A stretch of DNA of 64,000 nt from Balneola sp. (lineage in GTDB: Bacteria > Bacteroidota > Rhodothermia > Balneolales > Balneolaceae): assembly GCA_017640785.1 (NCBI GenBank), contig JAEPPZ010000011.1, positions 62,001 through 126,000 of the forward strand. The letters are read 5' to 3'. Made by a program: the position numbers and the translations under genes. Each line of letters starts with the position of its first letter. The first letter of the stretch is position 1. Shown in pieces: positions 54,590-63,683 of this stretch. A model generated the notes under the pieces. The model ran no database searches. It had not been told where the DNA came from and was given only the letters and a program-made list of their open reading frames with translations.

Positions 54590-55230
54590 TTCATTAGTAA
54601 TAAAGTAGTAGTTCGTCATCCTGAACTTGTTTCAGGATCTTTGTAAGGTGTTGATTTTAAATCAGCTGTGACAATTCAAGAACAAAGACTCTGTATGCAT
54701 CTGTGTTGGAAACGGACCTCCCCGGTTCACAAGCAAATTTTTGGGTTCTGAGTAGTTCGCCCCTCCTTGGATAAGGAGGGGAATTCAAGAGTTGAATCTG
54801 AATTTTATCAGCGAGTCATCCTCCTATAGCAGGAGTCTGCCTTTGTCGGCAGACAGGGAGACAGAGGAGGTTTTTTCTACTTCAAAATCGTGAACACAAC
54901 TATTTGGTTCTTCGTACTTTTGTATGGACAAAAGTACCAAAAACCACCAGAAAACATAAAGATTTCGCTTTTACAAGTCGTTGATTAAAAAATAGCTTAG
55001 GATTCTATCTTTCTTCAAGTTTACTAATACCCATGTTTTCTGGAAGCTTTAAATTATCAAATTAATTTTTTCAAAGCCCTATATCTAAAGCTTTAAGATT
55101 ATGAAATATTACTAGAATTCCTTCCCTTAAGGGGAGAACTTTACAAACGCCCAAATACAAATTTTAAACACATTAGAGCTCATATTTAATTATTCTAAGC
55201 CACTAACTATCAGAAATCAATCAGATTAAG
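54590..55230. other. 641-bp gap with several repeats, no gene seen
   Basis: Holds CGTCATCCTGAACTTG with TTTCAGGATCTT (from 54614; copy at 44899), CCCCTCCTT-GGAT-AAGGAGGGG (54760-54781), a CCTTTGTCGGCAGACAGGG palindrome, and a weak CTTCCCTTAAGGGGAG stem (55121-55136). The hairpins resemble DUF559-associated arms. Nothing codes convincingly. Confidence 0.6.
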
Positions 55231-58200
55231 ATGAAACGATTTACTTCCTTACTTACCCTTGTGTTGATGATCAGCGCAACATCACTTTTTGCCCAAAGAT
55301 CAGATAAAGACTCCCGTTACGATATTGCCTGGAATAGCCTTGAATTCAGAAGCATTGGACCGGCTTTTACTTCCGGAAGGATCTCAGATTTTGCTGTAAA
55401 TCCTGACAACCACAGTGAGTTTTATATTGCAACGGCATCAGGTGGAGTTTGGAAAACGGAGAATGGCGGTATTAGTCTTAAGCCGGTTTTTGATAACGAA
55501 GGCTCTTACTCCATCGGTTTTGTAGCGATGGATCCAAACAATCACAATGTGGTTTGGGTTGGAACGGGAGAAAATAACAATCAGCGAAGTGTGGCTTACG
55601 GCGATGGAGTATACAAATCCATTGATGGTGGCAAAAGCTGGAAGCATATGGGGTTGAAGAATTCTGAGCATATCGGAATGATAGAAATTGATCCCAGAGA
55701 TTCGGATGTGGTTTATGTAGCAGCAACGGGACCGCTTTGGAGTTCCGGTGGAGATCGTGGACTGTATAAAACTACGGACGGTGGTGAGAGTTGGGAGAAA
55801 GTATTGGAGATCAGCGAGCATACCGGAGTAAATGAAGTTCATATGGATCCAAGAGATCCTGATGTGTTGTATGCAACGGCTCATCAGCGAAGAAGAAGAG
55901 TATTTACATATATCAGTGGGGGACCTGAATCTGCAGTTTATAAATCTACGGATGCCGGAAAAACATGGAAGAAAACTATGAGAGGAATGCCAAGCGGAGA
56001 CATCGGAAGAATCGGAATGGATATCTCACCGGCCAACCCAGATGTGATTTACGCTTCTGTGGAGGCGGAATCAGGAAAAAGTGGGTTTTATCGTTCTGAT
56101 GACAGAGGAGAATCGTGGGAAAAGCAGAGTAATTATTCATCAAGCGGAAATTATTATCAGGAAGTGATTGCGGATCCTGTGGATGTGGATTTGGTGTATG
56201 TAATGAACACATATTCCGGCGTTTCTGAAGATGGTGGAAAGACGTTCAACAACGTAGGCGAGAAGAATAAGCATATTGATAATCATGCTTTATGGATCAA
56301 CCCAGATAATCCAAGTCACTTGTTGAATGGGAATGATGGTGGAGTTTATGAGTCGTTTGACCGTGGAAAGACGTGGAGATTTTTCACTAATCTTCCGGTA
56401 ACTCAATTTTATAAAGTAGCCGCTGATAATGCAGAGCCTTTTTATAATATCTACGGCGGAACTCAGGATAACTTCACTTTGGGTGGACCTTCCCGAACAA
56501 ACGCCACAACCGGAATCAACGATGATGAATGGTTTGTAACCGTACTTGGTGATGGATTTGAACCGCATGTTGATCCAACCAATCCGAATATTGTGTATGC
56601 ACAATCGCAGTATGGTGGATTAGCACGGTTTGACAAGCAAAGTGGTGAACAGCAGAATATCAGGCCGCAAGCTCCTGATGCTGATTATGATTATAACTGG
56701 AACTGGGATTCTCCTTTTTTTATAAGTACTCATGATAATAAGAGACTTTATTTTGCATCCGATCGTGTTCTCAGAAGTGATGATATGGGACAAAATTGGA
56801 GAGAAGTTAGTGGCGACCTTACGCGCCAACTGGATCGAAATACATTCGAAGTGATGGATAAAGTGTGGCCGATGGACGCTATCGCGAAAAATGCTTCTAC
56901 TTCAGTGTATGGAAGTATTGTTGCACTTGCAGAATCTCCTCTGGATGAAAACCTATTGTACGCCGGAACCGATGACGGATTGGTTCATGTATCAGAAGAT
57001 GGTGGCGAAACCTGGATGAAATACGATAAATTTCCGGGAGTGCCTGATATGGTGTATGTAAATGAGTTGATCGCATCAGAGCACGACAGAAATACCGTTT
57101 ATGTAGCATTTAATAATCACAAGAACGGCGATTTTAAGCCGTACATTTTAAAAAGTACAAACTTAGGTAAGTCGTGGAAATCAATAGCGAATAATCTGCC
57201 GGAAAGAGGTTCAGTGTATTCTATTGCAGAAGATTTTGAAACAGGGAATCTGTTATTCGTTGGAACAGAATTCAGCTTGTTTGCTTCCATAGATGGTGGT
57301 GACTACTGGAAAGAATTGAACAAAGGATTGCCAACTGTAGCCGTTCGCGATATTGATATCCAGAAAAGGGAGAATGATCTGGTTTTAGGTACTTTCGGTC
57401 GTAGTTTTTACGTGATGGATGATTATTCTGCTCTTCAGGAATTATCAAAAGAAGTTGCAGACAAAGAAGCTCATTTATTTTCTACAAGATATGCTTATCA
57501 ATACCAGCCGTACAGCAGAATTGCAGCAAGTAATACCATCAGTTGGTTGGGACCAAAAGGATTTCAGGGCGAGGATTATTTTTTGGGTGAAAACCCTGAG
57601 TTCGGAGCGGCATTTACTTATTACTTGAAAGACGGATACAAAACTAAAAAAGCTATTCGTGAAGCAGAAGAAGCCAAGAAACGAAAAGACGGAGAGACAG
57701 TTTATTATCCAGCCTACGAACAGTTGAAGGCGGAAGAAGAGGAAGAGGCACCATTCCTGATCTTTACAGTTAAGGATGCCAATGGAGAAGTAGTTCGCGA
57801 ATTAAAAACCTCTCCAAGAAAAGGGATCAACAGAATTTACTGGGATCTCACATACCCACAGATCACAAGATTAAATACCAGAGACGCTGATCAGTCTAAA
57901 GATTTCAGTTCAGGTTTGATGGTTCTTCCGGGAATGTATACTGTTGAATTATCAAAAAATATTGATGGAGAAGTTACTCAACTAACCGAAGCACAGAGCT
58001 TTGAAGTAAGATCTTTAGGTAATGTGACTTTACCGGCAGAAGATCCTGAAGCGATGCTGGCTTTTCACAAGCAACTAAATCAGCTCTCAAAAGCAGCCAA
58101 TAGTGCAAGAAGTGCGGTAGGAGAAGCTCAGGAACGACTTCAATATTACAAAGGTGCATTAAAAGCTCTTGGTAGTGATGCACCATCCGGCTTAGCTTCA

Positions 58201-58518
58201 GATATTGAACAGTTGGAAGAAAAACTGGATGAAATTAATATGATCATGTTTGGTGATCGACTAGCGGGGCGCTTGGAAATTCAACGAGCTCCATCGTTAA
58301 ATTCCAGAATAAATAATGCGATTGGTGCAGGAACTTCATCCACATCTGATCCAACCGGTACATCAAAACGTGTTGCTGAAATAGCAAAGAAACAGCTAAA
58401 ACCTGTAATCGATATGTTGAAGGAGATCATGAATACTGATATTCTTGAAATTGATCGTATGCTAAATCAAACTAATGCACCATGGACGCCGGGAAGGATC
58501 TTAGAGATTGATTGGTAA
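55231..58518 (+). CDS. secreted BNR/Asp-box (VPS10-type) propeller protein
   Basis: 1,095 residues. Signal peptide ending at LFAQ. About ten Asp-box motifs (SxDxGxxW) are visible, such as SIDGGKSW, TTDGGESW, STDAGKTW, SDDRGESW, SFDRGKTW, SEDGGETW and STNLGKSW, forming a ten-bladed VPS10/sortilin-like propeller over about 40-730. The C-terminal 350 residues include an Ig-like block with an acidic hinge and a coiled coil. The family is common in Bacteroidota; catalytic activity is usually undefined. It has no T9SS domain. Confidence 0.88.
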   Translation: MKRFTSLLTLVLMISATSLFAQRSDKDSRYDIAWNSLEFRSIGPAFTSGRISDFAVNPDNHSEFYIATASGGVWKTENGGISLKPVFDNEGSYSIGFVAMDPNNHNVVWVGTGENNNQRSVAYGDGVYKSIDGGKSWKHMGLKNSEHIGMIEIDPRDSDVVYVAATGPLWSSGGDRGLYKTTDGGESWEKVLEISEHTGVNEVHMDPRDPDVLYATAHQRRRRVFTYISGGPESAVYKSTDAGKTWKKTMRGMPSGDIGRIGMDISPANPDVIYASVEAESGKSGFYRSDDRGESWEKQSNYSSSGNYYQEVIADPVDVDLVYVMNTYSGVSEDGGKTFNNVGEKNKHIDNHALWINPDNPSHLLNGNDGGVYESFDRGKTWRFFTNLPVTQFYKVAADNAEPFYNIYGGTQDNFTLGGPSRTNATTGINDDEWFVTVLGDGFEPHVDPTNPNIVYAQSQYGGLARFDKQSGEQQNIRPQAPDADYDYNWNWDSPFFISTHDNKRLYFASDRVLRSDDMGQNWREVSGDLTRQLDRNTFEVMDKVWPMDAIAKNASTSVYGSIVALAESPLDENLLYAGTDDGLVHVSEDGGETWMKYDKFPGVPDMVYVNELIASEHDRNTVYVAFNNHKNGDFKPYILKSTNLGKSWKSIANNLPERGSVYSIAEDFETGNLLFVGTEFSLFASIDGGDYWKELNKGLPTVAVRDIDIQKRENDLVLGTFGRSFYVMDDYSALQELSKEVADKEAHLFSTRYAYQYQPYSRIAASNTISWLGPKGFQGEDYFLGENPEFGAAFTYYLKDGYKTKKAIREAEEAKKRKDGETVYYPAYEQLKAEEEEEAPFLIFTVKDANGEVVRELKTSPRKGINRIYWDLTYPQITRLNTRDADQSKDFSSGLMVLPGMYTVELSKNIDGEVTQLTEAQSFEVRSLGNVTLPAEDPEAMLAFHKQLNQLSKAANSARSAVGEAQERLQYYKGALKALGSDAPSGLASDIEQLEEKLDEINMIMFGDRLAGRLEIQRAPSLNSRINNAIGAGTSSTSDPTGTSKRVAEIAKKQLKPVIDMLKEIMNTDILEIDRMLNQTNAPWTPGRILEIDW

Positions 58519-58531
58519 TTGATCATTTTCA

Positions 58532-58567
58532 ATATATAGGGACGTAGAATTTTACGTCCCTATATAT
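58532..58567. terminator. 15-bp perfect hairpin between convergent genes
   Basis: ATATATAGGGACGTA pairs with TACGTCCCTATATAT around a 6-nt loop. It is 13 bp after the propeller gene and 4 bp before the NhaC stop; probably a bidirectional terminator derived from a GGGACGTA-type repeat. Confidence 0.65.
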
Positions 58568-58571
58568 AAAA

Positions 58572-60122
58572 TCAAACAAAGAAAAATACCAGCGCTGAAT
58601 ACATCACAATAGCTAAACTGCCGGCAACCATTGCCAGTGGAAACTGTGTTTTCACATGATCCATAAGATCGCAACCGGTAGCTAAAGAAGATAAAATGGT
58701 TGTATCTGAAATAGGGGAACATTGATCACCAAACACGGAACCACCAATCACCGCTGAAAAGCACAATGTGAGAAAAAATGGGTCAGGAACTATTGCCCAA
58801 GCCAGAGGAACAGCTACGGGAAATACCACCGCATAGGTTCCCCATGAAGTTCCGGTGGAAAACGCGATGATCATACAGAAAACCATGAGCAATCCGGGAA
58901 GAATAATCGGGTTGATAATCCCACCTACTATATCAACTACATAAGCGGCGGTTCCAACGGCATCAGCGACTTCTTTAAGTGTAACGGCAAATGCCAGAAT
59001 AATGGCGCCAATGGTTACACCTTTACACCCATCCACAAAACCATCAATGGCATCTTGTAATTTCATGCCTTTGGCAACTGCTATTATAAGTCCTGCCAGG
59101 ACAGCTAAAACAAATGCTTCTGCGATTAACAGGGAAGCATTGTCGCCCAAATCAAGAACGAAGAATGTATAAAAGAAAGGGATGATAGCTACACCAAGTA
59201 GAGTACCAATTGGTCCGAAAAAATCTATCAATCCGGGTTTATAGCCTTCAGGAATTTTTTGTTCGGTGAGTTCATCTGCTGCCATAGGAGTTGCGCCATC
59301 ACGATCCAGTTTTCCCTCTTCACGTGACCTTTTGATTGCGTTTCTCATTTGCTTACCGGGAATCCAGGGAAGTTTTTCCCATGCAAAAAGAAGCGTCAGA
59401 ATGATGGAGAAGATCGCATAAAAATTGAACGGTAACGCAGATAAGAAAAAACTGATCCCATCCTGAGTAGTTTCAAAAAGTGCGTTGGTACCAATCACCA
59501 AACCAGCTACATAAATAGGCCATACATTAAACGGAATCAGCGTTGCGATCGGAGAAGCCGTTGAATCCACCACATAAGACAGTTCTTCATGAGAAACTTT
59601 GTGCTTGTCGGCGATTGGTCGAACAGTAGCTCCGGTTAAAATCGTACTTATTGTTCCGCCCTGATGGAATACTATTCCCATAAACCAGGTAAAGAGTTTT
59701 GCAGAAACAGGGCCTTTAACCATTTTCTCACTGGCCCATCGTGCGAATTTTTCTGCACCACCTGTCCTTGTCCAAATACCGATCAATCCACCTAATGCCC
59801 AGAGATAAACCAGAAGAATTAAGGCAAAACTCTCTGTTCCAATAGAGGGAATCAGGAATTCCTGAACAACATTGATTTTATTGGAAATAACGGCTCCAAG
59901 GCATATTCCCATAAATAGTGAACTGGCAACTTCTCCGGTATAAAAAGCAAGAAAGATGGCGAGCAATGGAGGAGTAATCGACCAAAACCCGAAATGACCA
60001 TTTTCCTGAACAAAGCCGTCAGAAAAATAAATCGCAATAACGGAGATGATAAATGTAAGAATGGCACCCTGAACAATTTTCTTTCTGATGTCAGGATTGG
60101 CGAATTTTTCTTTAATACTCAA
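58572..60122 (-). CDS. nhaC: NhaC-family Na+/H+ antiporter
   Basis: 516 residues from a TTG start, with about 11-12 membrane helices. Family motifs: GFWSITPPLLAIFLAFYTGE near the start, HQGGTISTILTGATVRPIADK, VDSTASPIATLIPFNVWPIYV, CMIIAFSTGTSWGTYAVVFP and SAVIGGSVFGDQCSPISDTTILSS. It likely extrudes Na+ in exchange for protons. Close relatives may move other substrates (malate-lactate), so the ion is inferred. Confidence 0.9.
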   Translation of the reverse strand: MSIKEKFANPDIRKKIVQGAILTFIISVIAIYFSDGFVQENGHFGFWSITPPLLAIFLAFYTGEVASSLFMGICLGAVISNKINVVQEFLIPSIGTESFALILLVYLWALGGLIGIWTRTGGAEKFARWASEKMVKGPVSAKLFTWFMGIVFHQGGTISTILTGATVRPIADKHKVSHEELSYVVDSTASPIATLIPFNVWPIYVAGLVIGTNALFETTQDGISFFLSALPFNFYAIFSIILTLLFAWEKLPWIPGKQMRNAIKRSREEGKLDRDGATPMAADELTEQKIPEGYKPGLIDFFGPIGTLLGVAIIPFFYTFFVLDLGDNASLLIAEAFVLAVLAGLIIAVAKGMKLQDAIDGFVDGCKGVTIGAIILAFAVTLKEVADAVGTAAYVVDIVGGIINPIILPGLLMVFCMIIAFSTGTSWGTYAVVFPVAVPLAWAIVPDPFFLTLCFSAVIGGSVFGDQCSPISDTTILSSLATGCDLMDHVKTQFPLAMVAGSLAIVMYSALVFFFV

Positions 60123-60199
60123 AATATCTGATTATTTACTGGGATTGAATACGAGCTAAATAAAAGACATTCTCTGTAAAAGAGCTAAAAGTATATTAT

Positions 60200-60234
60200 T
60201 TGGTTATTGGTTATTGGTTATTGGTTATTGGTTA
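60200..60234. repeat. exact tandem heptamer TTGGTTA, five copies
   Basis: Perfect copies ending 4 bp from the minus-strand stop codon of the ABC-F gene. Confidence 0.92.
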
Positions 60235-60238
60235 TTCA

Positions 60239-62122
60239 TCACGCTCGTTCCGCCAACTCCAGCCATCTAAACTCTTTTTCTTCCAATTCTTCCTTTAAAG
60301 CACTGAATGTTTCGGAAAGCTCCTGAAGTTTTTCATAATCAAGATCTGAATTGCTCATTTGGCGATGAATTGCAGATTTTTTCTTTTCCAGTTCTTCGAT
60401 CTCTTTTTCCAGCTTTTGATATTCTTTTCGTTCATTAAAACTGAGTTTCTCCGGATCAGAATTTGATGGTTTGGGATGATCTGATTTCTTGTTTTCTGAG
60501 GAACTGCTTTTTCCCTCACTTTCTTGTTCAGATTTTAAAGCTCTGTATTCAGAATACGTCCCGTTGAAATCATTAACCACCCCATTTCCTTCAAACACAA
60601 AATAGTGTTCCACCAAATTATCCATGAAATAACGATCATGAGATACAATGATCAAACAACCGCCAAAGTTGGAAAGAAATCCTTCCAGTTTTTCTAAAGT
60701 GATAAGATCAAGATCATTTGTAGGCTCATCAAGGATCAGGAAGTTTGGGTTTTTGATCAGAACCATCATCAAACCAAGGCGACGTTTCTCTCCACCGCTT
60801 AATTTTGAAACAGGAGTATACTGCATTTTGGAATCGAACATAAAATGCTCCAAAAACTGAGAAACAGAAATAGTATCACCGTTTGCCAATACGATCACTT
60901 CCGCAATCTCTTTGATCACATCGATCACTCGTTCTTTTTCTTTGATCTCAATACCGGATTGTTTGTAATGTCCGTAAACAATGGTTTGTCCGGTTTCAAC
61001 TTCTCCCGAATCAACAGGTTCTTCACCGGTAATGATCTTCAGGAATGTACTTTTACCAACTCCATTCTTTCCAATGATCCCGATTCGTTCTCCTTTGTTG
61101 AAAGAGTATTCGAAGTCTTTCAGAATAACCAGATTATCAAAGCTTTTGCTTACTTTTTTAAGTTCTAGAACCTGTCCACCAATGCGGGACATGTCTACTT
61201 CCAGTTTGACTTCTTGCTTTACTTTTCCTGATTTCGCTTTCTTTTCCGTTTGATAAAAAGCATCAATTCTGGATTTAGATTTAGTTGTTCTTGCTTTGGG
61301 CTGGCGACGCATCCACTCTTGCTCTTTCTTCATCAGCTTGCCGGCTTTGGCAATTTCGGTAGCGTACACTTCTTCTCGTTCAGCTTTTTTCTGCAGAAAA
61401 TACTCGTAATTCCCTTTATGGTGATAAAGCTGTCCGTCTTCGATTTCTAAAATGTGATTACATACTCTGTCTAGAAAATACCTGTCGTGAGTTACCATCA
61501 ATAGCGTCATGGTGCTTTTGGTAAGATAAGCTTCAAGCCACTCGATCATTTCCACATCCAGATGGTTGGTAGGCTCATCCAGGATCAAAAGGTCAGGATC
61601 ATCTAATAATGCAAAAGCCAAAGCCACACGCTTTCGCTGACCGCCTGAAAGAGAGCTAATATGCTGGTCCAGATCATGAATATTTAATACGCTTAAAATT
61701 TGATGAAGTCTTTGTTCATAATCCCAGGCATTTGCCGCGTCCATTTTTGCGAGCGCTTTATCAAAAGCTTCCTGAGTTTTCTCATTGTAATCTTCAGCTT
61801 GTGCTGCTACGGCTTTTTCGTATTGCTGAACAACTTTCACCATTTCATTTTCGCCATGCGAGATGAATTGGTTGATGGTCATGGAATCGTCAAGTTCAGG
61901 TTCTTGCTCAAGAATAGCTACTTTGATTCCGTTTCGAATCATTACCTCTCCTGAATCAGGAACTTCTTTTCCCGCTAATATTTTTAACAAAGTTGATTTT
62001 CCAACTCCATTTTGAGCAATGAGCGCAGTTTTGTCTCCTTTTGAGATACCAAAAGTGAGATCCTCGAATAAAAGTTTAAGGCCGTATTTTTTACCCAGAT
62101 TTTCTGTGGAGAGGTAGGTCAT
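60239..62122 (-). CDS. ABC-F ATPase (Uup-like)
   Basis: 627 residues, two ABC domains with Walker A AQNGVGKSTLLKILAG and GKNGVGKSTFLKIITG, signatures LSGGQRKRVALA and LSGGEKRRLGLM, and Walker B LLILDEPTNHLD and FLILDEPTNDLD. There is no membrane domain. A linker of about 80 residues joins the domains, and a Lys/Glu coiled coil of about 70 residues closes the protein, as in Uup. ABC-F proteins act on ribosomes or DNA; Uup assignment rests on the C-terminal domain. An ettA gene starts 1.5 kb away. Confidence 0.9.
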   Translation of the reverse strand: MTYLSTENLGKKYGLKLLFEDLTFGISKGDKTALIAQNGVGKSTLLKILAGKEVPDSGEVMIRNGIKVAILEQEPELDDSMTINQFISHGENEMVKVVQQYEKAVAAQAEDYNEKTQEAFDKALAKMDAANAWDYEQRLHQILSVLNIHDLDQHISSLSGGQRKRVALAFALLDDPDLLILDEPTNHLDVEMIEWLEAYLTKSTMTLLMVTHDRYFLDRVCNHILEIEDGQLYHHKGNYEYFLQKKAEREEVYATEIAKAGKLMKKEQEWMRRQPKARTTKSKSRIDAFYQTEKKAKSGKVKQEVKLEVDMSRIGGQVLELKKVSKSFDNLVILKDFEYSFNKGERIGIIGKNGVGKSTFLKIITGEEPVDSGEVETGQTIVYGHYKQSGIEIKEKERVIDVIKEIAEVIVLANGDTISVSQFLEHFMFDSKMQYTPVSKLSGGEKRRLGLMMVLIKNPNFLILDEPTNDLDLITLEKLEGFLSNFGGCLIIVSHDRYFMDNLVEHYFVFEGNGVVNDFNGTYSEYRALKSEQESEGKSSSSENKKSDHPKPSNSDPEKLSFNERKEYQKLEKEIEELEKKKSAIHRQMSNSDLDYEKLQELSETFSALKEELEEKEFRWLELAERA

Positions 62123-62286
62123 AAATCAGTTTGAACATTAAGTCTTGATGAAGAAGGTAATATACGGTAAATGTGAGCGAATCATGAATAATGATTATGT
62201 AAATTGCATTATATGAAGTGCTTTCTTGCAAAATTCAGAATCTATGTTTAATTGTATAGTACACTAACAATTTATCGGAGAATGCA

Positions 62287-62730
62287 ATGCTTGTTAAGAA
62301 TCTTCTGCAGAAAAAAGGAAATGTTATCTATTCTGTAAGTCCTGATAATTCGGTTTATCAGGCAATTGAAAAGATGGCTGAGTTGGATATTGGAGCGCTG
62401 GTTGTAATGAGCAATAATGTTCTGAAAGGAATTATATCCGAGAGAGATTATCGAAATAAAGTAATTCTAAAAGGAAGATCTTCCAAAACTACGGCTGTAA
62501 AACAGATAATGTCAGATAAAGTGGTGTGTGTAACTCCTGAAGATTCTGTGAACCTGTGTATGCAATTAATGACAAACAAAAGAATCCGTCATTTACCAGT
62601 TTTAGAAGATGAAAAACTTGTAGGTGTTATTTCCATAGGTGATGTGGTAAAGTCGGTTATCGAAAATCAGAAAAGCGAAATTGATTCTTTGAGAGATTAT
62701 ATCACTAGTGGCAGCGGGTATCCGGGGTAG
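62287..62730 (+). CDS. CBS-domain pair protein
   Basis: 147 residues with two CBS motifs: VYQAIEKMAELDIGALVVMSNNVLKGIISERDYRNKV and VNLCMQLMTNKRIRHLPVLEDEKLVGVISIGDVVKSV. CBS pairs bind adenine nucleotides and regulate a partner enzyme or channel. No partner domain is attached and the neighbours give no hint. A possible TATGTTTA -7 element lies at 62243, weakly supported. Confidence 0.9.
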   Translation: MLVKNLLQKKGNVIYSVSPDNSVYQAIEKMAELDIGALVVMSNNVLKGIISERDYRNKVILKGRSSKTTAVKQIMSDKVVCVTPEDSVNLCMQLMTNKRIRHLPVLEDEKLVGVISIGDVVKSVIENQKSEIDSLRDYITSGSGYPG

Positions 62731-62759
62731 TTTTCGTTTTTAAATTCGAGCTCGTAACC

Positions 62760-63495
62760 AAATCTCCCTTTGAATGATCCGAGGGATGTCGTGAGGTTTA
62801 TTAGTTAGTAAATTTTACAGCATCTCCGTTCTGATATCCCCCGCAAAATCTCTGGACGAGATTTTGAGCCCCCTTCGAAGGGGGATTTGGATGCTTTTCA
62901 TAAAATTATTGTAAGGAATGGCTTTGAATCTGTCTTACTTGGTATGGAAAGGAATATCATTATACCATATGATCCGAGATTAAGACGGAGAGCCAGAGAG
63001 TTAAGAAATAGTTCTACACTCGGCGAAGTAATGCTTTGGAAGGAGATAAATGGGAAGCAATTAGGAGTAGGATTCCATCGACAAGTACCGGTCAGTCATT
63101 TCATAGTAGATTTTTATTGCCATGAAATCATGTTAGCAATTGAGGTTGATGGAAGCATTCACAATACCATTCAACAAAAAGCCAAAGACATCGAACGTCA
63201 ATATCACCTTGAGCAACTTGGAGTTCGTTTTATCAGAATTAATGATGCTGATGTAAAAAAGAATATGGATTCTGTAATTCGATTTCTGAAATCCAAAATT
63301 AAAGAACTGAGCTGATCGAAAAAGAAGTCGAAAAATAAATCTCCCTTTGAAGGGAGATGATCATCCAAACGGTTCTTTGGATGATCCGAGGGATGTTGTG
63401 AGGTTTTTGAATTAGTAATCTTCACAACATCTCCGTTCGGACATCCCCCGCAAAATCTCTGGACGAGATTTTGAGCCCCTTTCGAAGGGAGATTT
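62760..63495. mobile_element. DUF559 gene between two long palindromic direct repeats
   Basis: Left copy 62760-62888 (129 bp) and right copy 63337-63495 (159 bp) share the same sequence in the same orientation; the right has about 30 bp more near its start. Both begin AAATCTCCCTTTG and end with its inverse (GGGxGATTT), so each copy is a long palindrome. They share GATCCGAGGGATG, ATCCCCCGCAAAATCTCTG and GACGAGATTTTGAGCCCC. The unit resembles the locus at 8 kb in plan though not in sequence. Confidence 0.65.
62944..63315 (+). CDS. DUF559 domain protein (Vsr-like PD-(D/E)XK fold), second copy
   Basis: 123 residues from the ATG at 62944; the longer frame from 62887 begins inside the left repeat. 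Alignment with the copy at 8 kb supports this start (IIPYDP against IIPYNP). Core motifs: RRRARELRNSSTLGEVMLWKEI, FHRQVPVSHFIVDFYCHEIM, AIEVDGSIH, and LGVRFIRINDADVKKN. The acids in VDFYC and IEVDG are the presumed metal ligands. Unlike the first copy, it stops before the flanking repeat. Confidence 0.85.
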   Translation: MERNIIIPYDPRLRRRARELRNSSTLGEVMLWKEINGKQLGVGFHRQVPVSHFIVDFYCHEIMLAIEVDGSIHNTIQQKAKDIERQYHLEQLGVRFIRINDADVKKNMDSVIRFLKSKIKELS

Positions 63496-63683
63496 ATCTA
63501 TTCAATAAATTTGGAAGTTCTCAAAATTCCACCCTTCAAAACTCCTTAACTCTCCGTACCTTTGGGTTCTTTCTCAAAGTCATTCTGAGGATACTTCCGA
63601 AGAATCTTCACATGCAGATTAATGTGTAGATCCTTCGCTGCCGCTCTGGATGACTTTAATACATAACAAACTACAAGTACAGT
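63316..63683. other. gap holding the right DUF559 repeat and one more repeat
   Basis: Contains the right arm (63337-63495) and then CAAAGTCATTCTGAGGATAC ... GGATGACTTT (about 63573-63658), a palindromic intergenic repeat of the GTCATTCTGAGG type. No gene. Confidence 0.6.

Noticed and set aside
54590-55230. A hidden small gene in the 641-bp gap
   Set aside because: Only hairpins and repeats were found; frames are short and without a plausible start.
62887-62943. N-terminal extension of the second DUF559 gene
   Set aside because: These 19 codons start inside the flanking repeat and have no counterpart in the first DUF559 protein; the ATG at 62944 fits better.
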